From Lumnitzera littorea (lineage: Eukaryota > Streptophyta > Magnoliopsida > Myrtales > Combretaceae): a stretch of 64,000 nucleotides of DNA. Below the pieces are notes generated by a model. The model did no database searches, was not told where the DNA came from, and was given only the letters and a program-made list of their open reading frames with translations. Shown piece by piece: positions 22,466 to 34,299 of this stretch (position 1 is its first letter; every line of letters starts with the position of its first letter). Where the stretch lies: assembly GCA_024138015.1 (NCBI GenBank), contig JAMXBB010000007.1, forward strand, positions 89,026,703 to 89,090,702, read 5' to 3'. The translations under genes were made by a program, and so were the position numbers.

Positions 22466-23254
22466 ATAGGCATGTCTTAATATTGATTTTGGCCATTAAC
22501 ATGTCCAAATTCATAAATTTAATTGGTCAAATCGGATTGAAAAAAGTCAAAAAAATATTTAAGAATCGAGATTTCGACTTTAATGAATGTTCCGAATCCA
22601 AGCTTTCTAAGCAACTTTAGAAGCTTTTATGGTGTTTTAAGGTAACAAAATCTATAAAACCCAAATCAAATAAATTAATTAATTAAGGGAACTAAAGGAA
22701 ATAAATAATTTATTATTTTCAGACAACAGTATAGCATGTAAATAGACTTTAAGTACCAAGAGCAAACTTATCTAAGGAAAAAGTTTAAACTCATATCTTT
22801 CCCCTTACATTATTTTCTTTCCCCACTCTTCCATAACTAAGGATATGGTTCTTTTGTGTGCCACACTAGAAAACTTAAGGGAAAACCCTCAAGAACACCT
22901 ATAGGTTCAGATTCAAAGAGTTATAGGGTGGAAATCAAAGCAAAAAGTAAGTTTTTGCAAAGAAAAAATCAAAACCCAGTAAGTCACCACTTGTTCTTTA
23001 AAGAAACTCATTTTTCTCTTATCTAGGCAAACGAAACTCAAGAAAATCGTGCCTTTTCAAAGGAGTAGTGTGGGGATCACTAGTTTGAGTGTTAATGCAC
23101 CAAAAAACAACTGGTAAGTTGCCTTGAAACCCTTAAATTTGTTCAAAGATTCATTCTTATTGTATGTATGGAATTTGAGGGTTGGTTGAGACTTAGATCA
23201 TGATCTTTGTTGTGGGTTGTTTGGAGGATGTTTAGGGCAATTACATAGTATGTG

Positions 23255-23700
23255 CGTGCATTATATATATATATATATATATATATATAATGTTACGTAC
23301 TTATGTGTGTTAGGTATATGTTGAATAAAGTGTATGTGCATGCATGTGTATATGTGCGTGGACATATGTCTGATGAGAGGGAAAGAGAGTAACTATATGT
23401 ATGTGTCTGTTTGTATAGGGGGAGAACGAGAGAAAGAGATACGGGGTAAGAGAGAGTGTAACTTATGTACATGTATATATTTGTGTGGGGTAGAGAGAAG
23501 AGAGAGAGTGTAACTAGTACGTGTGTATGTGAATATATAGGACAAGAGAAAGAGAGTGATTGTCTGTGTGTATGTGCAATGTGGTGGGTAAGTAGTGTGT
23601 GCATATATATGTGTTTCATGTGGAAGGAGAGGGGGAAGGGAGAGAGAGAGAGAGAGATGTTTGTATGTTGGATATGTATATATATATAATGTATGTTGGA
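23255..23700. repeat. (TA)n and GA/GT-rich low-complexity DNA
   Basis: About 13 TA units at 23262-23289, then purine-rich GAGAGA and GTGTGT stretches to about 23700. The long ORFs on both strands here (for example 23293-23877 minus) come from this low complexity and show no domain. Confidence 0.75.
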
Positions 23701-25689
23701 GTATATATTGTATAAACTATGATATATGATAAGATATAATATATGCATGCATTTAATATAATATATAATATATGAGTGTATACTACGAGATCCAGAAAGT
23801 AAATTGAATGATACGAAAGATATGTAAAGTCCGATTTGAAAGCTTGGATGTTGAGGCAAAGCATTGAATAAAAGCAAAAAAAGTGTTGAGTTGAGTTAAG
23901 AATTAATGAATTGAATTTTAAATCTAGTATTTGTATTTGTGACCAAGTACTAAGAGTTGTGTGGTGTCAAACCTTGTTGAGATAGGAGTACTAGGTACGA
24001 GATACATGATTAATGATTGTGTGTGCTAGGTTAGCATATGATATCCTAATTCAACTAAAACTCGAACTTAATTGTTTTCCTGATCATGCTTGGCTTCGAC
24101 CAACCATTGGTTAAGTCTAATGGTGTTGGTGAGGCATCTAGCAATCTTTGTGTTATGCTGTATCTTGTAAAGTCCCACACTAAAATGACCTAGATAGATT
24201 TAGGATGGTTTTGGCACTCAGGTGTTAAGGAGCACCCAACACCATTATATATATATATTACGTGTTAAGGATGGTGAGTAATCTTAAGTCTTAAGATGTC
24301 AAAACTGTACTGTTTGTAGACTTAAGCAAAAAGATTAAACGGTTGTTTACTACATTAATAGTGGTTATGTGTGTGCTTGACTAGTTACTTGTGTTTTATG
24401 CGTATTATGTGATATCTTGTACTAAGCGTTAGCTCACCTTTCGGGGATTGTTGTTTTTCAATTATAGGATCAAGTTACAAAATATGTGATGAGGTTTATG
24501 TTGAGGATTCCGGTTATGACTATCTTTACTATGATGAGGAGGGAGACTAATTACTATTACGATGATGGAGTTAGGGTGTTGTGGATTAGTTATAAGAATG
24601 AACTTTGAGGATTTATGTATATTTCCATTGTAATTATTTATTTATGAAATTTGTGTGGTTATGGAGTTGCTTGCGACTCATGTTGCTAGTTTTAATAGTT
24701 TAACTGTTGTTAGAACTATGAGATTCAAGTTTATGAGTTTAATGTCCTTTATTGCTCTACGTTCGTGGAGTTATGATAGTTTTTATAGTTATGTTATTAT
24801 ACTTAGCTATAGAAACTGAGTAGTTAGGATTCTACTCTAGTTGCACATTTGAGGCTATTGTTTGTAAGTTAATAGGTTTAATAGAAAATTGTGATTATAG
24901 ACAGCTACATGTAGACTCATGTAAAGGATCGAATTGGCCCTAAACTGCTAGTTCATGGACTGGTTCTACAGTGAACCATGACCAATCCATCTACTGGCAG
25001 TTTCGGGCTAGTTCAGCTAACTTAACGGTTCGCGACCCTTGAACCTTTTTTTTTTAGGGGTTTTTTTCCCTCCTTTTTCTCTTTTCTTATTGTTTTATTT
25101 TTAATTTTTTTAAATCTTTTTTTTATCCTTTTTCATTGCTAAGCCTTGAACCCTTTTTTTTCTTTCTTCACCTTCACTAAAGCATACATTCCAAACAGAA
25201 GGAAAATATATTTTAGTATATTTTAAAATCTCTTGGAAGGTGCCTATGTATTCGCTAATTGAAATCAGAAAGCCATAGTTCGATTTGGATTTTTTAAAAA
25301 ACCTTTAGTTTATTGGTTAATTTTACGTTTTGCAAAAAGAATTCAAGTATACATGATTATCCAATTTAATTTTTTTAAAGAATAATAATTTCACTCGGTC
25401 ATATTTTGGATTACCCTAATGCTAGATCACTACTTTTAGGAACACTATGCCATTTAGTTTTTTTTTTTTTTTTTGAATAATTAGGAAAAAGGATTTTTCT
25501 ACATGATAAAATTTTTTTGGAAAGGAAGAAAAGAAAATTTATTATGTCTCTTCTTGAGGTAGTTGTTCATGTTCGTGACCAGGAGTGGAACCTGCGGTTG
25601 AGCTTCAACTTCCATTAGATAGGTTCTAGTCACTGAAGTAATCATCCTCCTTGTTTGATGTCTCATATAGTTCTTATTGTTTGAAGACT

Positions 25690-28030
25690 GCATTGTATTA
25701 GTATTCTATGCAAACACTTGCCTCAACATTGACAATAGATAGAGAGGCTCACTATTCATCGAGGATGAGGCTTACTGTACTAAACACTTACTCAACGGTG
25801 ATCGTTAAAGCGGAGGCAACAAGCACTTTACGGGCAATGTAAGATAAGAGTGGGTAGTTTCTTGTGTACCTCTGCCACCACTCTAAAATATAGAATTCCT
25901 CTATGGAGATATTCTCGAAAAACTCAAAATTCGTATTTGTGTAGTGCTACATCTTAGACATTGGATTACTAGATATTGCCTCTTCAATTTTTGTGCTAGT
26001 AATTGCTTACCCATAAATGAGTAATGCCGTACCTCAGTGGGTGGCAAAGGAGAGTCTAACGATTGGCCATCGTATTGACTTTAGTAGTGGTTTAGCATCT
26101 CCTCTATATAAGCCATTGTTGCCAACACTTCCTGTTGTGATTGCAAGCTATACACATCTTAAGAATCTGTTAGATCTTCAATGTAATCGTAGTAAGTTTT
26201 CAAATATATTAATAATAATTCCGCTTTACAACGAGGTTCTAGAACAGTTGCTACAAGATAAATACAAGGAATGTCTTTATAATAAGATAACCACTTCAAT
26301 GCCATATCGTATACGTATGTGTGTAGGTTTGAGTCCTCATGGGCCTGAAGAACCATGCCAAGTATACTAGTGGATGATATAACAAACAAGTGTACACTGA
26401 GCTTATAAACCTACGGGAAAGTCTTAGTAGTATCATGAAAAACTTTTAACAACTGTATACATATATCCAGTTACTAAGGAGAATGTCAAGTTCTTGCATG
26501 TTGTATATTGCGAAGTTACACAGTAGTTCGTTGTACAGAACTATGCTACGTAACAACTCGTAAGTCAAGTTTCAACAATGTTGTACATCCATTTTAAATT
26601 TTTTTAGGCCTGTTCCTATGCTCCATGCAGAAGTTCCTTTACTTTTTGTGAAGGGATGACTTCTTTATTTTTGTCTTAATAATGTTCTTGATTGAAGTTA
26701 TACTGTCTTATAAAGTTGCAATGCCATCCTTAACACATAAGTTAAGAATATAACATGCGTAACATATGTAGAAATTGCCTCTACCCTCCCTGCCCCCAAA
26801 ACGTTGGTTGATAGCAATCTTTTAGATCAGATATTGAGGTTGTATGGGCACTTGCATTGTCAAAACCAATGGAAAAAATTTTCTTCACTAAGCTGTACTC
26901 ATTTAAGATTTCTTTAATAAATTTTATAGATGTTTTGCACAGTATGACACTCATTACATACCCTTAAAGCCAATAGCTATTTATTAAGTTGCCAATTATC
27001 TTATCTCTAGTGAACAGTTATACCTATATAAGAATTGTTACGAAAATGATTTGTCCATATGACCTTTATGATAGAGCTCCTACATGACTTAAGTTAACAT
27101 GTTGCAGCTAAGCTATTGTGAGCTGGGGTTGAACATCTTTCATTTGTATTGACTTTGCTACTCTGATGCACCCACATTGAATGATAGGTGCATATTTACC
27201 AGGTACTGCATTAGGTTGTACTTATGCCTCTCTTAGTCATACCTTATCAGCAGTTGACTAGATGAACTACTTCCTCGTATGATATGTTGTTGCATATTAT
27301 CTATTCCTACCTCCCTAAGATGCTTCAACCTCAAGTGCTTGTTAAGGGTATCATATCCCTCTCTAGTTTTCTAAGAGTAACTGATGTTGCAGTAGTTACA
27401 TAATGCTTTTGAGTTCCTCCTTTCGTTTATATCTTTATGGAAATGCGTAGTAAAAATATTAGACTTAGTGAGTTTAAGGGGCTTACTTGAGCTTGAATGT
27501 CTTGAATTGTTGGGCTCAATGTTGTCCCATATGTTGCTCCTTTGTTTCAGGAATAATTTCTATCTCGTCTTCCTCATCATCGAACATGCTTGTGGAGCAA
27601 ATCATCTGTAGGGGTTCAAATTTAGTGAGTTACACAGGGACACTCATGTAAGAAGGTTTAAATCTAGTAAGATGTTTGAGGACACTCATGCGTGGAGATT
27701 CGAACTCGGGAGGTGGTATGCTTCGATAACTCATGCGTTGAGGTTCAACGTCAAAGTCAAGAGGTGGTATGTTGTGATCACTCATGCGATGAAGTTCTAG
27801 ATTGAAGCTAGGAGGTGATATAACTCATTCTTCAACATTCTCAACCACATTGTGTATCCTTTACTCATTCAAGTCATACTTATAATCCAGGTATGCTTGA
27901 ATATCGTCAAATCGTTGTGGCTTAGATGACTTATCAGTTTTAATGTTATTTACCTTACCCTTACCTTTCCTATTAGATGAGGAATTGTGCTTCTTTTCGG
28001 AGAAAATACAACACAAGAATCTTTCCATGG
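25690..28030 (-). pseudogene. hAT transposase remnant
   Basis: From the minus strand: a BED-type zinc finger at about 27400-27330 (ALCNYCNISYS, then LNKHLRLKH), preceded by a K/S-rich N-terminus near 28000. Next is the late catalytic-domain block at 26389-26159 (KWLSYYKDIPCIYLVATVLEPRCK, the usual W..Y..DIP..Y..A..LDPR.K motif). Last is the C-terminal dimerisation region at about 25930-25730 (EWWQRYTRNYPLLSYIARKV, VFSTVSLILDE, where intact proteins have SESAFSTGGRVLDE). Stops and shifts separate the blocks. No protein can be made. Confidence 0.72.
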
Positions 28031-28559
28031 ATGTAATTTTTTTTCCTTTATATACTACAACAAAGGTTTATGAATGAAAGATAGGAATAATATGTAAGAT
28101 AACACAAAATGGAAATTATGTTGCAAGTAAGTGTATGTAAATATTATTTGCTAATGCAAATGGTTTAGTGAAGTGGAATGAAGAACTATGCTCTGATATT
28201 GGTGGTAAATGAAATAAATATTTCTATCACAATGTTTCATAATTGAAAAATTCAAAGATAGAATGGTTGGAGTTAGAGTGTTTCAATGAATTTGTGGAGT
28301 AATAACTGTTGTATGGCTGTGCCCTTAATTTATAAGGAATGAAGAAGGTCTAAATGTGTCATTTAAATTTTGAATCATTCTGGTCGTCGTAATTTTTGGA
28401 TTCTTCAAATGTAACTCCACCTACATGTACCAAAAGATAGACAACATCTAAATTGCACACCGAAAGAAAAAGTAGAGGTAGCAAGACCAATAAATTTAGA
28501 CATGTACACCATTTTTTTGAAAGTAGAGGGAGTAGGGGGAATAAAGAAGGTTTAGCCGT

Positions 28560-28640
28560 TTAGCCGAGGGGGGTTGGGGGTGGGTGTATGTGTGTGGTGG
28601 TGGGTGGTAGGTAGGGTTAGGGGAGTAGGGGTATGGGGGC
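28560..28640 (+). repeat. G-rich tract with repeated GGG runs
   Basis: Runs of G6 (28568), G5 (28576), GGG (28582) and several more GGG/GGGG runs to G5 at 28635 lie within about 80 bp, with a GGGTTAGGGG piece. It meets the usual spacing pattern for an intramolecular G-quadruplex on the plus strand. Confidence 0.7.
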
Positions 28641-28663
28641 CATTTGCAAAATTGGTCAATAGA

Positions 28664-28706
28664 TTTTCTTTTTTTCTTTTTTCTTTTTTCTTTTTTCTTT
28701 TTTCAG
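28664..28706. repeat. (TTTTTTC)n short tandem repeat
   Basis: Five to six near-perfect 7-bp T6C units. Confidence 0.85.
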
Positions 28707-28869
28707 GTTTTGATGGTCCTTAAATCACTGGTTCAAGCTATACCGGTTCACGATTTTGAATTGACCTTTGTGTGAGTATAGGTACATAAATTCTTATTTG
28801 CCTTAGTGTATTTATCTTTAGGGCCGATACGTGGTAGAGTTGTGGTGTCTTAGGTTTTGGGATGTTACA

Positions 28870-30513
28870 AAATCACTTAATTACTCTAATTTATAGCTTG
28901 AATCAAGCTTTTTTCCACAAATCGGAGAATTACTCGAGTTATACGGTCAAATTTCAACTTGGCCATTAATGGCTTTCCAGGCTTAACTAAACTTGTTTTC
29001 TGTATAAATTAGACTTCCCTAACTTCTTAAGGCATCAACTCACATAATCTCTCATCCATTTCCTTACATTTATTAGTTTCTCTCTTTAGGCTAGTACTCT
29101 CTTTCTCTCTATCAAATTTTAGTTTCTTAAGCTATTTCTAAACCCTACTGTTGCTACTAGTATCATCTCTGACTTAAGGAACACCTAGAAACATCCCTAC
29201 TTTAGCTCGTTAGCCACTAGTCGACTGCCAACAAATTACCACAACCACCGCCCAAAATTAGGATACTACCAAACTACCACTAAAAGCTAAGGCTGTTGTG
29301 TCTAAACTAAGTTTCATCAATTGAAAACTCATGAACTCGTGATTTCCCATTTGAAATAGCGGTTGAAAGTTGGCATAAGAAGTGATTTTAGTTGCTTCTT
29401 CTTTTTCTCAAGATCTAGTTTGCAATCTATGGAGCCTTGATCGACTTGAACTAATCAACACAAACTTGAATCGACCTATGCCAAGTTAACCTAATTTGAC
29501 ACACTTTTTTTGTAGGTTGGCTACTTTTATTTTTTTTTCCTTTTATATTAATATAAACATAATGTAAGGATACATTTTTTTTCTTAAACCAACTTTTTGA
29601 TCCACCCTTTTCATTTCATTATTATTATTATTTTTTTCCTTCTTCTTCTTTTTTTCTTATTTTTTCTAAATATATAAAAAAAGAAAAGTTAAGAAAAAGA
29701 ACAAAAAAAAAAAAAAAGAGAAAGTTTATCTCTTGTCTCGTATTAAGTCTTTCAATTTTATTTATTTTTTTCATTTTTTTAATAACTTTCTTTTTCTCAT
29801 AAATTTCTTCAAGAAAAAAAAAAAAAGGCTTTCTCACTTAGAAAAATGTATGTTCTAAAATGAGAAAGTAATTAGTTCTTTTTCCAAAATTAGGGCTATT
29901 TTAAATTTTTCAAAAATTCACAATCCTAAATAAGGAACTTTTTAAAAAAATTTTCTTAAAGTTAAATAAATAAATTAAAACGTAAACTTGACCTTTTAAA
30001 GTCTAAAATAAATCAACACACTTAAAATTTCTGAATGAATTATGAAAGTTTAATCCTAAATAGTGGGTACTTAGGTACTCATAGACAGTTACAGGGCGAC
30101 TAAAACAAGTAAAAAAAATTATTTTTCCCCCTTTATCATTAATTTTTAAATTTCTTCATTTTTGTAAGTTGATACGATTTTTATTTATTTACTTGTAAGT
30201 AGATATTTAAGAAAGGATAATTTGGAAGATAAAGTTAAATTTAGAAGGTCAAAGTGGTACCTATTAGGATATAATAGGTTACTCCTAAACTCAAAATCTT
30301 TGGTTTTTCAAAATTGTTTTTAAAAGTGATTTTGTAGACTAGTAGCTAAGCTAGAATGAATCTACACAATTTGGATGACGACTCCAAATTTTTCATTTTT
30401 TCAGGAAAAACCTGGTTTTCTTAATTCTTAGTTATAGGTTAATATTAAACAAGTAAAATTTAATACTAATCGAATTAAGGAAATTGAAGATTGAAGAAAA
30501 CTTAGGCTCTGCA
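28870..30513 (+). repeat. Truncated Ogre-type LTR (third relative of the element C LTR)
   Basis: 29840-30513 is a diverged, collinear relative of 21780-22465: TTTAATCCTAAATAGTGGGTAC against TTTGATCCTAAATAGCGGATAC, a GGGCGACT word, AATATTAAAC...TTTAATACTAA and a CTTAGGCTCTGCA end. The 5' part (28870-29500) has a TATA-like CTGTATAAATTAG (about 28990) and CT-rich leader-like DNA but does not match the element C LTR. No primer-binding site follows. Element A RT resumes immediately after. Confidence 0.6.
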
Positions 30514-31300
30514 CCTTATTAAGCTTCATTGATGCATTTTCTAAGTATAATTAGATCAAGATGTACCTTTCTAATCAAGTTCACACTTCCTTTATTGTGA
30601 ACTTTAGGACTCACTACTATAAGGTGATGTCGTTTGGATTGAGGAATGCAGAAGCCACATATCAAAGATTAGTCACAAAGATGTTTAGACCTTAGATACA
30701 TAGAAACATCGAGGTTTATGTAGATGACATAATTATAAAAAACAAAAAAAAATGACGACCACCTAGTTGACCTCCAAGAAACTTTTGTCACCTTAAGAAA
30801 AAACAACATGAAGTTGAATCCATAGAAACATGTGTTTGGCACATCCTCAGGAAAGTTTTTGGGCTTTATGATGACATAACATGAGATTGAGGCCAACTTA
30901 GAAAATATTCATGTTATAGTTGACATGGAGTCACCAAAGTCCATTAAGGAGGTTCAAAAGTTGATTAGTTGAGTGGCAGCATTAAATAGTTTGTCTCAAA
31001 GAGCATTGAAAAATGTATGGAGTTCTTCAAAGTTTTAAGGAATCCATTTGAGTTCCAATGAACTCAGGATTGTGAGAAGGCTTTTAAGGTCTTGAAAGAA
31101 TTTTTTACAAAACCTCAAATCTTATCAAAGCCTGTAGAAGTAGAGACACTTTACTTATATTTGTTTGTAAGTCATCAGGCCCTTTCTTTCATGTTGGTGC
31201 AAGCAGAAGGATGAGAACAAAAGCCTATTTATTATGTAAGTCACGTTTTGCAAGGGCTTGAGTTAAGGTATACAAAGTTGGAGAGTTTTTTTTTTTTAAC
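30514..31300 (+). pseudogene. Reverse transcriptase/RNase H of element A
   Basis: It resumes element A with FIDAFSKYN.IKMYLSNQVHT, then KVMSFGLRNAEATYQRLV, NIEVYVDDIIIKN (YVDD box intact), KFLGF and FEFQ/QDCEKAFKVLKEFFTKP. These are RT palm, thumb and the start of RNase H, in Tat-type wording. An in-frame shift follows VDDIIIKN (an A-run at 30737-30751) and stops occur elsewhere. About 170 residues of upstream RT are absent. Confidence 0.8.
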
Positions 31301-31519
31301 TAATGTAGTTGTCACTAGGAAACTTCGACCGTATTTTAAACCTCATTAGGTCATGATATTGACCAACCAACCCTTGAAGTTGGCTTTGCATAAGCCCGAT
31401 GCCTTAGGTTGCATGGTAAAGTATACCTTGGAGCTTAGTGCCCTCAGGACATATTACCAACTTATGGAAGCATACAAAGCTTAGATCTTAGTGGACTTCA
31501 TTGATGAGTTTACTAGAAC

Positions 31520-31990
31520 TAAGAGCTTTAACCCAAGCGTACTGTACGTTAATGGTTTGTCATCCAATGAAGGAAGTGGAATAGGTTTAATCCTAATAGG
31601 TTCAATAAGGGCTTGGATCTCTTATGCTTTGAAATTTGGCTTCCCAACTAGTAACAATGAATAAGAGTATGAGGCATTATTGGCTAGGATAAAGTTAGCT
31701 AAGGAGGTCAGAGTAAAGCACCTAAATGTATGTTTTGACTCTTAATTGGTGGTTAATCAGGTTGCAAGAAATAATACGACCAAGGATGAGAACATAATCA
31801 AGTATATTCAATTGGTGAAGGAGTATTGTTTGAATTTTGAGAACCGACAATCAATGAAGATACCAAATGTGGAAAATTATGCAGCAAATAAATTGTCCAA
31901 GTTGATCTCTATGGGCCTAGCGAACTAGGAAGAAAGGATCTTCATTGAATATCTACCTAAGAAAAGTATAGAGTTGTATTCACAAGAATG
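31520..31990 (+). pseudogene. Archaeal-type RNase H of element A
   Basis: LYVNGLSSNEGSGIGLILIG, YALKFGFPTSNNE.EYEALLA, IKLAKEVRVKHLNVCFDS.L (31540-31745) run into the open stretch 31746-31928 (VVNQVARNNTTKDENI, IPNVENYAANKLSKLIS). This second RNase H, after the RT-linked one, is characteristic of Tat/Ogre elements. One stop replaces the residue after FDS. Confidence 0.82.
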
Positions 31991-31999
31991 TCTGGAGAT

Positions 32000-33230
32000 T
32001 TAATAGAAGGACCTAAAGTACTAGTGGATGGATCCAATCATAGAATATTTAAAGAATGGGACTTTACCTCAAGACACCAAAGAGGTATGGTGGCTTATTT
32101 ATATAGTTACTAATTTTACGTTGATTCATGGAAATCTATAGAAGAAAGGCATGAGTATGCCTTACTTAAGATGCCTCCAGCTATTCGAAGCATAATAAGT
32201 ACTATCCGATTTGCACTTTGGGGTACGCAGTAATCATATTTAAGTTGTACTTCTATATGTCTAAGCTTTGAGACTAGGATATTAGTAGCCTACAATGTGG
32301 AAAGATGTACTTGGCCTAGCTAAGACATGTAATCAATGTTAAAGGAATGCTCTAGTAAAGCAAGCCTCGAGCTCATACCTAATTCCCTTCACTAGTCCTT
32401 AGCCTTTTGCCTAATGTGGACTAGATATACTTAGTCTAATTCTACTGATAACTAAGTAGAGGAGATATATCATTGTGGTGGTAAATTATTTTACTAAGTA
32501 GTTTAAGGCCAAAGTTGTTGCAAGTGTAACATAACATAGTATTGAAGTGTTCATGGTTGGTAACATTTTAAGCAGTTTAGAATACCTTACTCTATCATAA
32601 CAGACAACAGGTTACAATTTGGTAATGATAAGTTTAGGGAATTTAGTGGAGCTCAAAAGATTATATTGTGTTATACATCTATTGTGCAACCCTAAAGCAA
32701 TGGTTAGGTTAAGGTAGTAAATAAGTTGATTCTATAGAGTTTAAAGAAAAGAGTAAATCGATATGGTAATAACTGGGTAAATGAACTGCCTAATGTTTTA
32801 TAGGGGCATAAGACTACTCAAAGGATCTCAATTGGTTGTACTCCGTATCAATTGGCTTTTGGGATAGAGTTAGTATTGCCATTTGAATTATTAGTATAGA
32901 GTGCAAGAGTTCAGGCTTACAACCCTAAATTTAATGACATTGGCATCCAAGCTAATCTGGATATGATCCATGAAACACGTGCTTTGGCTAAGGCTCATCT
33001 CACTACTTATCAGCAGTGGGTAGCTTAGTACATTGATAAACAGGTCAAGCATAAGTGTTTTTAACCTAGGAATTTGGTTTATAGGAAACTTAAAGCATTA
33101 GGAACAAGGGACTGCTAAGGGAAACTCACTCCTTTTAGAGAGGATCTCGTTAGAGCGAAAGAGGTGGTAAGGAATAAATACGCCTATAGGCTAGAAAGGC
33201 TTGATGGACAACTAATCCCTAAGTCGTAGA
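32000..33230 (+). pseudogene. Integrase of element A
   Basis: HHCC region remnants (YLKNGTLPQDTKEV, SMPYLRCLQLFEA, VLSDLHFGV.SNH) come first. The core remnants follow: GLDILSLI, IIVVVNYFTK.FKAKVVA, then VK.VNK...KKRVN and ELPNVL.GHKTTQR (about 32730-32820), and SIGCTPYQLAFGIELVLPFE. The V.DYFTKW block reads VNYFTK, so Asp is replaced by Asn. Stops are frequent. Confidence 0.78.
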
Positions 33231-33599
33231 ATGCTAACAGCCTCAACCCATACTTTAAATGATGGATGTCTAAAGAACAACGAAGATATGTTTGTTTATT
33301 TGTGTGTTTTATTATTGTTGTGATATGTGACTTATAGCTTGTATGTAGGTGGACTTATTCCTCATATTAGGATTGTTTCTGTTTTTTATTTGATGTGATA
33401 TGTTTGTTTTCCTATATGATGTAACTATGTTCTAAAAGGTCAAAATCAATTAGCTAACCTAGTTTCTTTCTAGTATTACATATAATGAAATGCTTGTTTA
33501 TTGTCTATCGTTTTAAAATCTCTACTTTACTTTGTTATAATGCTTGTCATTAAATTAGAACTTGATGGAAACTGGGTTACGATCTTTGCTTGACCTTTC

Positions 33600-34000
33600 A
33601 AAGAAAAAAAAAATCTCTTAAAAGTCTCTAAGCCTTATCAAAGGGCGGCGAGAAAACTATAAAGCGCTAAATCTCTAAGTCCTATATTTAATGACTGACG
33701 AGAATAGGATATTCATAGATCTCTAAGTTCTAAGAAAGGATGATGAGACCTAAAAACCTAAGCCCTGGAGAGGTTGACAAGCATTATGGCTATAAACCCT
33801 CTTAAGGATGACAAGCTATTATATGTAACTAAGTCTTTGACTGATGAGGGCAACAATGCTTTAAGTCTAATATATAGATGATGAGCTATTAAAGATCTAA
33901 TAAGCTCTAAGTCTGGTAAATGGACGACAAGCTATTTAGAGACTTTAAGTTATTAACTAGTAATGGGCCTAAAATTCCTAAACTTGTCAAGATTGGCAAA
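33600..34000 (+). repeat. Degenerate tandem array of element A
   Basis: About seven loose copies of a unit of roughly 40-50 bp, with the frame CTAAGTC...GATGACGAG/GACAAGCTATT. It lies just after integrase, the same relative place as the arrays of elements C and D. Units are too diverged for an exact period by eye. Confidence 0.55.
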
Positions 34001-34299
34001 TAGCTAATCATGATCAAATAAACCGTTCATCATCATAAAGTCTTTAAGTTAAGGATGTAGGGGTCTCGCCAAGAACTCTTGAGCTACTAGGAAAATGACA
34101 AAGTAAGCTAATTAACAACTTAAATCGATTGATTAATACAATTGAAGTTCATTATAGAAGATTAGTGAACAATCTTATAAGCTCTTGACAATACAAAGAC
34201 GAGTTTAGAGATTGGAAAGAGGTATCGAAAGAAGTCCTTAAAAAAAAAGAAAACCATTGCTTAGTACCAAGAACGGCAAATCGACTTGAGAACAAGTCT

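Larger units (their letters stand above)
24923..28769 (-). mobile_element. Decayed hAT (Ac/RICESLEEPER-like) DNA transposon
   Basis: Minus-strand transposase remnants lie in the right order (separate entry). Tentative terminal inverted repeats are AAAGGATCGAATTGG at 24923 and, inverted, AAAGGTCAATTC from 28769. No 8-bp target duplication is evident. It sits inside a Del-type LTR. Near its right end are a G-rich tract (28568-28640) and a (TTTTTTC)n repeat (28670-28704). Confidence 0.6.
22473..28869 (+). mobile_element. Del/Tekay-type LTR (possibly solo), interrupted by a hAT element
   Basis: It begins TGTCTTAATATTGATTTTGG and ends GGTTTTGGGATGTTACA. The landmark GTTAGCTCACCTTTCGGGG...TTATAGGATCAAG near 24430-24470 is like the 3' part of Del/Tekay LTRs. 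Without the nested hAT (about 24923-28769) the LTR would be about 2.55 kb. No primer-binding site, coding region or matching 5-bp duplication was found, so 'solo LTR' is an inference. It contains (TA)n tracts at 23262-23290 and 24246, and GA/GT-rich DNA at 23380-23660. Confidence 0.5.

Noticed and set aside
23293..23877. A 194-residue minus-strand ORF, the longest in the window
   Set aside because: It is the translation of TA, GA and GT microsatellite-like DNA (Tyr/Ile/Ser/Leu/His runs) in a Del-type LTR. No domain, and ORFs are open on both strands.
25200..25400. Possible fragment of the element D LTR U5 (GTGCCTATGTATTCGCTAA, like 57980 region)
   Set aside because: The shared words are suggestive, but the stretch is short and lies within the hAT interval; not enough to call a separate insertion.
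28600..28630. Interstitial telomere repeat (GGGTTAGGGG)
   Set aside because: Only one such word within a general G-rich tract; no TTTAGGG tandem run.
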